DNA of 64,000 nt. It comes from Phyto melanocephala. Lineage: Eukaryota; Arthropoda; Insecta; Diptera; Rhinophoridae. Below the pieces are notes generated by a model. It was not told the origin of the DNA. It saw only the letters and a program-made list of their open reading frames with translations, and did no database searches. Position numbers and translations under genes: made by a program. The stretch lies in NCBI GenBank assembly GCA_941918925.1, contig OW799233.1:137028533-137092532 (forward strand). The letters are read 5' to 3'. The first letter of the stretch is position 1. Each line of letters opens with the position of its first letter. Positions 1 through 11,736 of this stretch are shown here, piece after piece.

Positions 1-657
1 GTACACTCCTTTAATGCAATTCAAATAAACTATCGAATAGAATAGGAGATAAAACGTTAACTTTTAATTTGAAAAACCCAAAGGAAGAAAATTTAATTTA
101 TTATCTAGTCTAAGTAATTTTAAATATTCAAAAGCATTTCTTTTTTGTTCAAACAAATTATTTATTTATTATTTATTGTCGTCTTTGTAGGGTTAATAAT
201 ATTATTTATTTTTTACTTAATTTATTTATGTATTTATTTGCTGCAATTGAAAACATTTAAATATATTCCTGGTGGCAATGAAAATATTTTAAGTTTTATT
301 CATTTATGTATTTACATAAGTATATGGTTCACATGTATAAGTATTGATTTATTGTTGGAAAAGGTGTTTATTTAAAAGAAAGCTTCTACGAATTTATCGT
401 TCACACTCGCAATTAGCTATTGGCAATTTATTTATTTTTTGCTTGTCAAAATTCTAAAGTCACTCTTGTGTAATTTTTATTATAATTAATTATTTTTTTT
501 TTTAATTTAATTAATTAAATTCTTTTAAACTTTATGTTAAAAATCCTAATACACTTAATACCATAACTATACACACACTTAAATTTCGTTTTATTTATAA
601 TAATAATCTAAGTACAACAAAAATATGTTAAAGAAAAATGAATTTTGAATAGGAAAC
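1..657. other. AT-rich sequence, no gene recognised
   Basis: This is A/T-rich sequence with long T and TTTA runs. A 77-codon open frame around 130-375 encodes a hydrophobic peptide, but it has no ATG and is better explained by the T-rich composition. Nothing else is supported. Confidence 0.6.
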
Positions 658-1643
658 ATACAGGGTGGGTCAACAAAAATGCACAATGTCAATTGTAATT
701 TAAACAAAACGTATTCTAACTTTTTTTTTATCATGATAGATATTGATGGTATTGAGACAAATTGAGACAAAAAAACAATATTTTTATTATAAAAACCACC
801 TTACACTAAAATAATTGTTTTTAATATTTAAAGAAAAAAGGTCTAGGAACAAAAGAATTTATATGATAGAAGGATGAATGACAATAATGTGTACAACAAT
901 ATATCAGCCAAATGCTCGCCACGGCTTCGGCCAATGGCACACATTTTTATTAACACTGAGTCATAATTAATAATGTCGTAGATTTGCGGAATCATCTTAA
1001 CCTTTAGTTCTTTAATTATTCTTAGCTTAGATATTGGCGTACAGTTTTCCTTTAAATATCACCAAAAGGGTTTCTAATCACATGATCGTGGCGGCCAATT
1101 AACATCGTCACGACATTAGATGATACACAACCATTAAATTTCCCGAACAAACGAGCCATTGTTTTGTTGGCTGTGTGGCAAGTGTTACCATCTTGTCGAA
1201 GACAATCGAAGTCTATGTCGTCAATTTCTGACCACAAGAAGTTCGTTATCATTTAATCGTCATTTACGGTAACTGCTTGGCCGACCATACATAGCACCAA
1301 AAAGTCACTCTTTAAGGATGCATTGACTTTAACAATTACTCATAGATTCTCAATTGCCCAAATATGGCAATTCTACTTGTAAGCGATTCCACTGTGGTGA
1401 AAGTATGCCTCGTCGTTGAATTGATTTTCTTCGTAAGTCACCATTCAGCATTTTGATTTGAATGCCCATTTTCGTGAAAGGCTTCAACAAAGCTTAAAGC
1501 GCTGCTCAATTGTGTACCTATCCATGGTTGTGAATTTGTGAAGCACTGAAACAAAGAAATGTCAAACTCATTTGGGCTAAAAACTTGACGTTAAGGTGTG
1601 ACACATAATTTAGATCGTTCTGAATAGTTGGACCACCCTTTAT
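658..1643 (-). mobile_element. Decayed mariner element (MDRYTIEQR family), transposase on minus strand
   Basis: The ends form inverted repeats: CAGGGTGGGTCAAC at the left, and the complement of GGGTGGTCCAAC at the right (about 1628-1639). On the minus strand a start near 1525 reads MDRYTIEQRF, the usual opening of this mariner group. The frame then jumps, through an internal deletion, to a catalytic-core fragment reading FLWSEIDDIDFD and NTCHTAN at 1150-1250. The signature NWPPRSCD is recognisable near 1080-1105 in another frame, and the C-terminal RSRGEHLAD-like tail near 910-935. Several frameshifts and stops make it inactive. Closest relatives in the window are at 17845-18760, 30946-31494 and 55418-56038. 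Confidence 0.85.
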
Positions 1644-3794
1644 AAAGTAAATGTATTTTTTTTTAGTTCTAAAGTATGTTATTAATAATAAATGTGACAA
1701 AAAGAACCTCTTAGCGAACTGACAAATATTTTGAACAGGTTTTCAGGAAATTATATCATGAAAAAGAGTATAGTATCTTTACAAGTATAAATTCATTGTT
1801 ACTTTAGCAAGGCCTTTTCTACATAAAGCTGAAGTTGAAAAGCTTGAAGTTGAGTTCAACCTCAGATTATCTTTGCAGTTTAACCTCTCTACCTCTTGTG
1901 AGACTTTAGTATTCATCTTATTCCAATAACTTTATTGGTCTAACTTTCCTCAGAGTTCCCTCAGAGAGTAACCTCTCCACTTTTACATATGCAAGCATCG
2001 TACTCTAAGCGTTAATATGCAAACGACCAACCTCCCTCTTGGCAACACATTCCTGACCGTGGATTATGGTAAATCTTTAACATTGTCGAGATCAAAAAGT
2101 ATTTTTCTGTTATGCATCATTGTGCAGGAAAAATAACTTCATTAGCTTATTATATATTTTGAACATAAACCAAAAAGTCGAAAATTAAAAAATTAAAAAT
2201 AATTTGCCTAAGTTTGCTTAAAATATACATAATTAATTTTAATTTTATTTATTAAAATCTGTCTGCTCATAAGCAATTTGTTTAAAAAAGCCTTTGTAAA
2301 TTGTAAAAGGAATTGTCGCAAACAAAATAGAATTTTTCAAAACTTAAAAAAATAACTAATAAAAAATTATAATTATTTTCTACTTATACTAAATTAATTT
2401 TTGTTTAAGTTTTAAAGTAAACGTACAACAAATTTTCACTTTTTGAATATCTGTTTTTTCAATTGTCATTAATTGTATTTAAAAATTAATTTTTGATCTT
2501 CCGCGCGACTGTTTTGAAATCAAATAATGTCTCCATAACATGGAGTTAAAATTGTCCAGCTGTTTTTGTATTACCAACAAAGAATGCGTATGTGAAGGAA
2601 GAACAATTTTGTGCCCGATGTATTTGATAATTTGATATTTTGTTAGGGTAGTAGGTGTTGTGTGTGTGTAATAGTCGTGGTGGAAAATAATACATATTCA
2701 TTAATACTTAATTAATATATTATTTTTAAATGTGAATAATTTTCAAACTTCGCCACGATCGTTTTACGATTTTTTAAATTTTTAATATTTTCACCTTAAG
2801 GTAGGCGATCTTTTTTTATTTTATAAACGTTTTTTTATTTATTATGCATCTCAAAACCTTCAATACCTTAAGGCCTTTATTTTTATCAAAATGTTGGACA
2901 CTAGTAATTGCTCATCAAAGCAGGAAAATCCGCTATTTTTCTCTAATATGGAGAAGTGAATTTCTTAAACATACGACATGTTTTAAATTAAGCAAATGTT
3001 AAATTGGTACAATTTTGATATTAAAATGGTACAATCTTACAATTTTTTAATCCCATTATTTATGATTATTTTATACTTAGTACATCCTTAAAGTATGCTT
3101 TGAATTTTTTAAAATAATATATATAGTGTTTTAGATTGTCAACAATGTTGCCAGCATATAATTTTTGTTTCCAAATTTAAAGTGCAGCTTTTTAACATCG
3201 ACAATTTTTGCTAGCTTTTTTGTATTTGTAACCAAGAAAAAAACTAATTAAAAGGAATTATTATTTGTTTAATAAAAAAATTATTCATTTTTATTTTATT
3301 TTTTTACCAACTAGTGTCAACTATACTATAAATGTATGTAAATATACATATACAAATATTTATGTATATAAAATACAAAATAATATCTATTAAACATATA
3401 TAAGTTACAGTTTTGTGCATATTTAACACAATTTGTTTATAGTTATTTCATAAATGTTTTCTCGTTTTAAAGACATTGTCTGTAAGTTTTTAACTTGGGA
3501 AACAAAAAAAAAAAATTAAAAATTAAAAAAAAGCCAAAATTCCATAATTCGCCATATAAATACAAATGCAGGGTCATTCATTAACTTTTTTATAGCAGGT
3601 GCGACAAAAATTCCTTCTTTGATTTCAGCCTTACTTAGCGAAAAGTTTTATTTTCAGCAACAAAATTCCATGTCTATGCTTGGAAAGCGCTTAAACAAAA
3701 TTCTTTGTCAACACTTTTAATTGCAATCTTATAAGCTTCATAACCCAACTCAAGTAGATACGAAAATGGCTTTCTATCAGTTTTCGTTATAAAT
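1644..3794. other. Intergenic, no gene recognised
   Basis: A patch of more mixed base composition at about 1780-2080 has no convincing frame. A short GT run lies near 2650. A mariner-like end (CAGGGTCATTCATTAAC) begins near 3569 but has no recognisable body or partner end. The rest is AT-rich. Confidence 0.5.
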
Positions 3795-4167
3795 CAAGGC
3801 AGATTCATACCGGTATATTCAATGGCAAATTGATATTGCAAAGCAACTTTTTAGGGGATGTTTTCTGTCAAGGCCAATTAGTATATCAGGGATGGAAAAG
3901 TAGCTATGATGTGTTTAATTTAATAAAATTTAATTAAAAAAAGGATACATATTGGTGAAAAACATTTTAAATGCTGCAAAAGCAAAAAATATACATAATT
4001 TTGGTACATTTATTATACAAAAAAATACACTCGAGTTAATAACCGAAACCAAAATGTCACTTTCCATTCCTGCATTAATAAATGAAATCAAGGCGAATTC
4101 AACATATTTTGACAAAATTTTTCCATATCAGCTAGGCTGATAATTTTACCTGTATGAATTCGCCTTA
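3795..4167. mobile_element. MITE family 2 (CAAGGC ends), about 373 bp
   Basis: The left end begins CAAGGCAGATTCATACCGGT. The right end is its imperfect inverse, CCTGTATGAATTCGCCTT. The interior, including ATATCAGGGATGGAAAAG and TTTCCATTCCTGCATTAAT, is shared with copies at 12573-13195 and 47511-47877. There is no coding capacity; short frames on both strands are chance. No target duplication is visible at this copy. Confidence 0.8.
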
Positions 4168-5447
4168 AGAACTACTAATTGAAAATGAAATGAATGAATT
4201 CACATATTTGCTGGTTTCTTTAAAAAAAAAACTTATTTAATGTATTTTCCATTAATACTAATTATTCAGAACTTAACTAATTTTGTGTATAATATAGAAA
4301 AACTATAAGAATATTTACATAATCAGTTAATTTTTTTTTAAATCGCTAAATCCTGAAATAAATAATACGATTTTTAGGATAGCATTTTCAATAACACATG
4401 TTGCTTGAAAAGAGATCTTAACTTATACCTTATCAACGTAAGTATCATAGTCATATGGTCCACTTCATGTCTTCATTTAGAATAGATTTCAATTTAAACA
4501 CAAAACATACATATTTTCTATTAACAAAATTCAATTTATTTCTTTTTCTTCCTTCTAGGATACTATTACCAGTAAAACTAAATAAATAAATAAATAAATA
4601 AATAAATTTCCCATCTATAACTTGACGAATAAATCTTTTATTTATCACAATTCTTCCAACTTCTCTCTAAGTTTCCTGCTGGGAATTTCAAAATTGAGTG
4701 AAATTTACGATAACGATTACGATTTCATGTGTGTTTCGGTTTGTGGATGCGGTATTAATTTTAACTTGATCATCATTTCAATGTGAGCCTACAAGTTTGG
4801 AACGACTAATTGAAATATAAAGATAAAATTTTTAATACCCATATTTCAAATTATTTCCTATTATTTTGTAAGCTGGTGTTTATTCTTTGTTCTGTTTCAA
4901 CTTAGCTATTGTTGCTGTGTAAATTTTCAAAATGTTATCGTTAAGTATTTATTTTAATATGTTCTTACTTTTCCTTATTTTTCTAAAATATAATTTTATT
5001 TAAATAGCCCTTTATTTTTGTATGTATATGAAATATTGATTTAGTTTTTTTTTTTCAATTAAAAGAAAATATATTGAAATAAAAATATTTGACTCTTTTT
5101 ATTAAATAAAAAAATTGTTTTATTTTCAGTCTTGCTCTAAAGTAGACAACAGTTAAGATCAATAAGTTGGAAAAAGGAATGTGTTTTTGTAATCATTGTA
5201 GGGATTTGTTCTACAATTATACCAACTTTTGTACAATCGAAAGTTTAGTTATACACTGTTACACATAATGGCTATTAGGTGCAATATTCTTATTTTTTAA
5301 TATTTTTTTTTCTATTTGTACTTTCGTCTAAAAATTTTTATTTAGTCTAGCTTTAGTTTTCTAATAAAAATATATAAATTTTTTGTTCTAATGAAAAAAT
5401 AACACGGCTAGAGTCGAAAAAAATTATTTCTTTTTTGATTATTTTTT
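4168..5447. other. AT-rich intergenic with AAAT microsatellite
   Basis: There is no gene here. A tetranucleotide AAAT run occupies about 4578-4607. The remainder is low-complexity A/T-rich sequence. Confidence 0.6.
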
Positions 5448-5997
5448 TATACCCTTCGCAATGAGTGTAAGGGTATAAGTATGTATATAGGTTTGTCATT
5501 CCGTGTGAAACTTATACAACTTTCACATCCGACCCCAATAAGTGTATATTTTCTGAAAACTTATGAATAGGGAAGTCAATTAAGCACTGTCAGCCTGTCC
5601 GTCTATAACTTCGTACGTGTGTATGTAATCTTTTTAGCCCCCATACATTTCCAAGACCCGTGTAAAGTACCAAAATATCAGAAATAACTGGATGAACGTA
5701 GGTTCGAATCCCAGTTAAGGACAAAAAATTACTTATTTGTTTTTTGGTTTATTTTTTATTGTTTTTATTATTTTTTTTTATTTATATTTTTTGTTTATTT
5801 TTTTATATTTTTTTTATTTTATTGTTATTTTATTGTTATTTCTTTTATTTTTTTATTTTTTTTAATATTTTTATTTTTTTTTTTAAACATACATGCATAA
5901 GCGCAATTTGAATGGTGATACATACCAACAATTGTTATTGCATGACGTGAAGGATATATAAGATTCGGCACGGCTGAATATAGCACTCTTACATGTT
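5448..5997 (+). mobile_element. HINE / DINE-1-like non-autonomous Helentron (copy 1)
   Basis: It starts with TATACCCTTCGC and a short hairpin closing at AAGGGTATA. It then carries the family blocks TTTGTCATTCCGTGTGAAA, CGACCCCAATAAG and CTGTCCGTCT, a T-rich tract (5740-5885), and the end block ATTCGGCACGGCTGAAT followed by AGCACTCTTACATGTT. The layout parallels Drosophila DINE-1: a TATACCC hairpin, CCGTCTGTCCGT blocks and a terminal stem-loop before CTTGTTT. A pol III B-box-like GGTTCGAATCCC sits at about 5700-5711. Other copies in this window fix the ends. Confidence 0.75.
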
Positions 5998-6078
5998 AGT
6001 TTTCTGTATTCTTAACAAGGAAGGCTGTAATAATCAATTTATTATTTATAGACTCCAATACTACTTAATCTATATATG

Positions 6079-6459
6079 TGACAGCGCATAGAGAAAGGGA
6101 CCTAAGGGTAAAAAAAACAATTTTCACTTTTTGTTTTTTTTTTATGTGGACAACATCTGAGCATCGAATGAGACCGATCCCATGCCCAAAAAGTGTTCCC
6201 TCCCAGAGATATGTGCGTTTTATAAAAGTGAAGTCGACGATTCTAAACGCAAATAGAACGGGACCTAACGGAAAAATTTATTTCTTTTAATTTTTTCTCC
6301 TACTAACTTAACAAAATAACTTAATTTTATGAAACTACAAAAAAAAAATTTTTTCCTTATGAACAATTTAAAAAAATAAAAAAATCATTTAAACTTTAAA
6401 ATGGCTCTCCTGAACAAAACCTGTTTTTACCCTTAGGTCCCTTTCTCTATGCGCTGTCA
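6079..6459 (-). mobile_element. Internally deleted TIR element, GGGACCTA family
   Basis: There are near-perfect terminal inverted repeats of about 37 bp, at 6079-6115 and 6423-6459, containing AGAAAGGGACCTAAGGGT. The interior at 6140-6270 is the reverse complement of 51600-51745, and the right part matches 50335-50375. It is therefore a deletion derivative, in opposite orientation, of the 50301-51771 element. A second, diverged copy of the end sequence (ATAGAACGGGACCTAACGG) lies inside at about 6254-6272. Confidence 0.8.
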
Positions 6460-6468
6460 AATCTTCTA

Positions 6469-6972
6469 TCTATATATATAAAAGTGAAACTCTGTGTGTG
6501 TGTGTGTTAGCTATAGACTCTGAAACGGTAAAGCCGATCGGACTTAAACTTTGGCAAGTTGTTGTCCACATTCCAGGGAATGTTTATGGGTGGTAAAATA
6601 GGCGGGGCTACGCCCATAAAATATAAGTTTTAAAAAATAAGTTTAGCTACTTGCATTTGACCGATTTTTCTGAAACTTTGCACTCATATTGAACTCTCAT
6701 GATTATACAATTTCGTGGTTATAAAAGTGGGCAGTGCCACGCTCATAAAAAATAAGTTATAATTTTTAGCTACTTGCAATAGATCGCTTTTTCTGAAACT
6801 TTACACATATTAAGCTGTCATGACTATACAGTTTTGTGATTAGAAAAGTGGGCAGTGCCACGCCCATAAAAAACGTTATAGTTTTTAGCTTATTGCAGTT
6901 GATATTCAATTAAAATGAAGAATGCATTTTTATTCATTAAGGGGCGTAGCAACGCTCGCCGGGCTTGGCTAG
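6469..6972 (+). mobile_element. Non-autonomous Helitron, 504 bp
   Basis: It begins TCTATATATATAAAAGTG directly after an A and ends GGCTAG directly before a T, the usual A^T insertion of Helitrons with TC and CTRR ends. The 3' end has the GC-rich block CGCTCGCCGGGCTTGG just before CTAG. Inside are about two tandem units of 120 bp (starting near 6651 and 6771), each with TTTTTCTGAAACTTT and GTGGGCAGTGCCACGC. It has no coding capacity. It lies 9 bp beyond the TIR element on its left. Confidence 0.85.
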
Positions 6973-7456
6973 TCTTTAATAAAATTAAAAGATTTATAAA
7001 AATCTAACTGTAGAATAATCATACAATAACCTTGTTTAATGTAGAAAGCAATAACACAGTTTGAAGACAGCTTTATTTGATTATATCTTAAGAGATTCAT
7101 AATTTTAAGATATTATTTTAAACATTTACCTCCATGGCCATAAAATTTAAATTAGTTTGAAAGGTATTTTATTTCAAAATTTTTATGCACACTTTTTTTA
7201 AAGAAATTTAAAATATATTTTATTTTTTTATGAATATAAGATTGTAAAGATTTTATTAGTTTTGCTTCTGTTACTTTTCTTGTAATGTATTTAATTAAGT
7301 ATTTTGGCACAACTCATGTTTATTTGGTACAATTTTACTAATAACATGGTAAAATTTAAAAATTTACAGATTCCAGCAGTATTTCTAATGATACTTACAA
7401 CGTTGCCAAATTAATAATTGTAGAATATTTGAATTATTTAAAATATGGTTCCATGT
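6973..7456. other. AT-rich, no feature
   Basis: No coding, RNA or repeat signature is recognised here. A GTTGCCA motif near 7402 resembles hAT ends but has no partner. Confidence 0.5.
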
Positions 7457-8160
7457 AAAGGGTGATTTTTTATTAATTAAGTTTTTCGGGCTGGCAGCAC
7501 TGGTTGGTAATTGTGCCCAAACTATATCTGTGAAAGTGAAAAGTGTTCAGTATACTTTGCCATTTCATCATGGAGAAGCTCTTTGAAATTTATTTAAAAA
7601 AATAATAATAATATAAAAATTGTGTTCAACGGTGAGGCTCATTTCTGGCTAAATGGATACGTAAACAAGCAAATCTGTCGCATCTCGGGTGAAGAACAAC
7701 CACATGCCGTATAAGAGTTACCGATGCATCCCGAAAAAACGACAGTTTGGTGTGGTTTATGGGCTGGTGGCATCATCGGTCCATTTTTCTTCAAAGGAGA
7801 CCGTGGAAGAAACGTTACCGTCAACGCCGAACGATATCAAGCCATAAAAATCGACTTTTTTTGCCACAATTGGCTGTGTTTGACTTAGTTGATATATGGT
7901 TTCAACAAGACGGTGCCACATACCACACAGCTCGTGAAATAATGGACATATTGACGGATGAATTTGGTGAGCAGTTTATCTCTCGAAATAGCCCTGTGAG
8001 TTGGCCGCCAAGATCATGTGATTTGACGTGCAAAATTGGTGCAAAATTGGACTATGTAAACCGGAGCCTCGGGCAAGATTTACATGAAGATAAAAGTAAA
8101 TGACACAGACCGATTTATCGATTCCAATAAAAATTTTTTCTTCATCTAAATATAAAAAAA
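7457..8160 (+). pseudogene. Mariner transposase remnant
   Basis: A possible end, AAAGGGTGATTTTTTATTA, begins near 7457. A start-like ATGGAGAAGCTCTTTGAAAT follows at about 7571, then a deletion. Transposase fragments then appear in shifting frames: FNGEAHFWLNGYVNKQICRI near 7627-7686, TTVWCGLWAGGIIGPFF near 7738-7790, and DIWFQQDGATYHTAREIMD with SPVSWPPRSCDLT at 7893-8025. These are the middle and catalytic parts of an insect mariner-type transposase. Frameshifts and a premature end after the CDLT motif make it non-functional. The right end was not found. Confidence 0.85.
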
Positions 8161-8308
8161 ATTGTTTAGAAAAAATTAATAAAATTGCGTCGCACTTATC
8201 CCGTTCTCACTAACGACACAAATCAGGGCGTTGGTGTATTCTGAAATAAAACTTGTAAATGTAAACACAGATGAATTTTACCTCAAACAAATATTTAAAA
8301 AGTTGACT

Positions 8309-9590
8309 TTTATTTATTTATTTATTTATTTATTTAAGTCTATGGATTCTAGATCCTTACAGACTAAAAAGCAGTACATACAAAATGTTTAATATTAGTT
8401 ATTTAAAAACAAAATAATTTTACATTTTACAATATTAACATTTAAAGAAAAATCAATATGTTGATAAAGTTTATTGAACTCGGTACAAATCCTCAAAAAC
8501 GGATCGAAGTTGGCATAATTCGTTCTGAAAACTTTGACTGATAGCGGACAAAAACGACGTGTAGAACGACATGGTACATTAAAAAAGATATTCGCTAGTA
8601 GGAAATCAGAGCATATACATCCTTTAATTAAATTTAGAACAAACGTAACTTTTAACATTGTTCTACGACTTTTTAAAGTTGGCAGCTTCACTAGTGCAAG
8701 TCTACTAGTATAAGGCGGCAGGCTTAACGAATTCCACTGTAAGCCACGAAGACAAAATAGCAGGAACTGTTTTTGCACAGATTCAATGCTATTAATATAA
8801 ACATTGTAAGTTGGATCCCAAATTATTGAACCATACTCAAGAATAGGCCTTACAAGAGAAATATACAATTGTGTTGTTACATATGGATCTGTAAACTCTT
8901 TCGCCCAACGTTTTATGAATCCAAGGACAGCACGTGCTTTATTAACAGTTAAAGAAATATGCTGAATAAAATTTAGTTTAGCATCTAATAGGATTCCAAG
9001 ATCGGAGACGGATTCCAGTCTTTTTAACGTAAAACCATTTAAAACATAATTAACTTTAATATAACATCTACGAAAGAAACACATATATTTGCATTTTTCA
9101 GGGTTCAGCTCCATTAAGTTAAATTTACCCCATACATTAAAAGCATCTATATCCATTTGTAAGAGGGTATGATCGGCGTAATTATTATAACTTAGGAATA
9201 TTTTTACGTCGTCAGCATACATAATAACGTTTGAGAATTTAATAGCATTTGGTAAATCATTAATGAACAAGGAAAACAGCAATGGACCAAGATGACTTTC
9301 CTGAGGAACACCAGAAACAACGGCTATTGGTTTAGAGATAATGTTTTTAAAACGAACATTTTGTTTTCTATTTGTCAAATACGAATAAATCCACTTAAGG
9401 GAGTTCTGTGTAAATCCCATTACATCAAGTTTTTTTATTAGAAGTTTATGATTAACTTTATCAAAGGCTTTGCTGAAGTCGGTGTAAATAACATCAGTTT
9501 GCTTTCGTTCAATAAAACCACGATTTACAAGCGAAGTAAACTGCAACAGATTTGTAACAGTCGACTTCTATGAAGAATGTATAAAGCGTT
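8309..9590 (-). mobile_element. 5'-truncated non-LTR retrotransposon (Jockey/CR1-like)
   Basis: The element lies on the minus strand and ends in a TTTA-type tail, seen on the plus strand at about 8309-8335. It is truncated at its 5' end near 9590, inside the reverse transcriptase. Its coding part is listed separately. The 3' UTR of about 60-80 bp separates the stop from the tail. No target-site duplication was identified. Confidence 0.85.
8395..9567 (-). pseudogene. Reverse transcriptase, C-terminal 390 codons of a non-LTR retrotransposon
   Basis: The open frame runs without interruption from KSTVTNLLQF to the stop. Counting from the first Met-equivalent at 9546, the RT core has DFSKAFDKVNH (residues 23-33), PQESHLGPLLF (81-91) and the catalytic YADD (110-113). 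After that come the NPEKCKYM and LGILLDAKLNF blocks and a C-terminal LPPYTSRL...LPTLKSRR segment typical of insect Jockey/CR1-type elements. The usual PQG is PQE here. An in-frame stop lies just upstream (HSS*KSTV), and the endonuclease and ORF1 are missing, so it cannot act on its own. The long open frame suggests a fairly young insertion. Confidence 0.9.
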
Positions 9591-10087
9591 TTATTCTAAT
9601 ATTGCATTAAGGGTATATTTATTTATCAGCTAAACGTAGATCGGAGAGAATTTTTTTATTTATATTTTTTATGCATGGAGTTTAACATTTGAAATTAATG
9701 GCAAACGTGAGAAAATTATTTTTTTTATCTTTGACACCTGAAGTTTAAAATAAGTAAAAGAAAAACATGTATTTAGCTAGCGCGTTAAGACCATCTGCTA
9801 AATAGAAAATATTCCGTTCATTTATAAAAAAAAACTTTAAAATTAAATATATGTATAATTCTTACCAAAGAAATGGCAAATTGTTTTTAATTTTATTGAA
9901 ATACAATCAATTGCTTTTGAAAAGGATATTTTTAATCTTACAGTACAAAACAAACAAAAAAAGGAAATTTCTTTAACTCAACAACGAACTTATTACAAAT
10001 AAGAATCTAGAACTGTAAATACGATATTAATTCGTACATGACTTTCTTCGATTACATTCTCTAACTACATTTATGAGTGCACACACT
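9591..10087. other. 3' flank of the cuticular protein gene
   Basis: AT-rich sequence downstream of the minus-strand cuticle gene, which probably includes its 3' UTR. Only weak poly(A) signal candidates are seen (complement of TTTAAT near 9886). No other feature is supported. Confidence 0.4.
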
Positions 10088-11303
10088 CTAATAATAACCG
10101 AAAGAAATGTCGTGCAATGGCTGAGAAGATCCCTCGGGTAAGGCGTAATCGCGAGCCAACTGATCTAATAAGCTGCTACCGCCTCCACTACTACGACTTT
10201 GTAACTGAGGCTGTTGATAACGGGGCTGTTGTACAGGTATTGATTGTGGTGCGGGACGTGGTGCTGGTTGCTGAGAGGGTGCAAATTGAAAGGGCTCCAA
10301 ATGTGGGCGTCCTCCAGATGCTGGACCCAAAAAACCTTGGGCTCTAGCACTTGAGGCTGAGGGTGTAACGGGGGCAGGAGCATAAACGGGACGAGATATA
10401 CGTAAGTTCGGCTGACCATCGCCAAACGAAGTTGATTGGGAGTATTCAGATGACTGCTGTTGAGAGTAGTCGGGACGTGAAGGTTTCTGTAAGGGCGAAT
10501 AAACAACATCGGTAGTACGTTGAGCGCCGGGTATTTGTAATCTTGGTGGTGCGGGTCCTAATTGCGGTTGTGGCCTAGGTGGTGCAGTTTGTGGTACATA
10601 TTGTGGTCTACGTGGTGGCTCTGGTTCTTGTTCTTCATCTTCATATTGTACATATTGCGGCTGGGGTTGTGGACGGGGTGGTGGTGGTGGTGGAGCTGGT
10701 CTATATTGCGTTTGAGGACGATTAATGCGCTAAAATGTAAATATTATTTATTAATAAAGTCAACTTTTAATAGCTTGATTTGTACTTACATGTGGCCTTT
10801 GAGGTCTCGCCGCTATTTCGTCTTCGTAATCAGTTTCAGGTTCTCTTCTTGTTTCATCTACTAATGTTGGTGGTGCTACAGTTATGCCCTCACCAGATGG
10901 TTGAAAACCATACTTATTCGCACCATACTCTACCACCCGCACTTTTCCTGTCTCATCGACATAACCATATTTTCCCTTTACTTCACCCGTAGCCAATTTC
11001 GTTTCAATTTTGAATGAGCCATCAGCACCTTCATAGCCGTAAGTATAGGAACCATCTTCGTTGTGTCTTTGGAGTGATTAATTAAAGTTAATAAATTACC
11101 TTCTTTTACATTTACTTTATACTGCAGACTTACTTGTTAATTTGTTTTAGTATTGGCACTGGTGTCGGTCTGGGCGCATCTACTTGTCCGGAACTAGGAC
11201 GCAGTCTTATGGGTGCAGGTCGCGGTGCATTTTCCTGATAGTCTTGATAATCTTGTGCATTTGTTGTGGCACACAATATTGTAATTAGTAGTAAACGTTT
11301 TAA
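10088..11303 (-). CDS. Cuticular protein with RR chitin-binding domain and long Pro/Gln-rich tail
   Basis: Three coding exons, 11303-11134, 11066-10790 and 10729-10088, are joined by introns of 67 and 60 bp with GTAAGT donors and AG acceptors. Phases agree: AA+A gives Lys at the first junction, and the second is phase 0. Together they give 362 residues. The visible N-terminus, LKRLLLITILCATTNA, is a secretion signal core followed by QDYQ. An RR-type chitin-binding domain (Chitin_bind_4) spans about residues 61-118, with GSYTYGYEGADGSFK, GKYGYVDETGKVRVVEY and YGFQPSGEG. After it come an acidic stretch and about 210 residues rich in Pro, Gln and Tyr, ending ISFGYY. The first exon with the ATG is missing: the reading frame begins right after the acceptor TATTTTCAG, as expected for cuticle genes with a tiny exon 1. 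The product should be secreted and bind chitin in the cuticle. The arrangement and length recall Drosophila Cpr97E-type proteins, but that is a guess from memory. Confidence 0.92.
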
Positions 11304-11304
11304 C

Positions 11305-11736
11305 TGAAAATACAACAAGGAAAATTAAGTGTTTTAATAATATTATAATGTATGCATTAGGATAATTAATTTTAAAATTAAAGTGTCATTAATCTTAGCA
11401 TTTGGACGATATTTAGTTTCACACATAATTGCCTTTTGTTTACTAACAATTCTTCGACGTTTGGGCATAAGGTCTTAAGTCAAAAAAATGCTTTTTGAGT
11501 TTTTGATTGGGTTTAACTCAATTTTTTTTTTCTCTTTCGTTTGGTATTAATAAGTTAAATCTAGCACAACTGCATCTATTCGTAATCATTTGAGCTTTAG
11601 GCAATAAGTCAGTTAAATTCATATTTTGTTTGGTATTAAGGTCATAAGTTGACCTAAGTCTTTGTGACCGATTCCTTTGAAACATTTTATATTCTACTAA
11701 CGGCATAAGTAAATTTAAGTCTTTTAGCTTTTATAC
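11305..11736. other. Upstream flank or intron of the cuticle gene
   Basis: Probably the beginning of the long first intron of the cuticle gene. A loose recurring motif, ATAAGT followed by TTAAGTC-like words, occurs near 11466, 11550, 11606, 11641 and 11706, but spacing is irregular. No exon 1 candidate (ATG, a few codons, then GTAAGT) was seen here. Confidence 0.4.

Noticed and set aside
130..375. Hydrophobic open frame ending in a KYIPGG-like segment, reminiscent of a P450 N-terminus
   Set aside because: No ATG, no downstream P450 motifs, and the composition follows from TTTA-rich DNA.
5690..5720. Possible tRNA gene from GGTTCGAATCCC
   Set aside because: No acceptor stem, anticodon arm or A box could be formed; it is part of a HINE.
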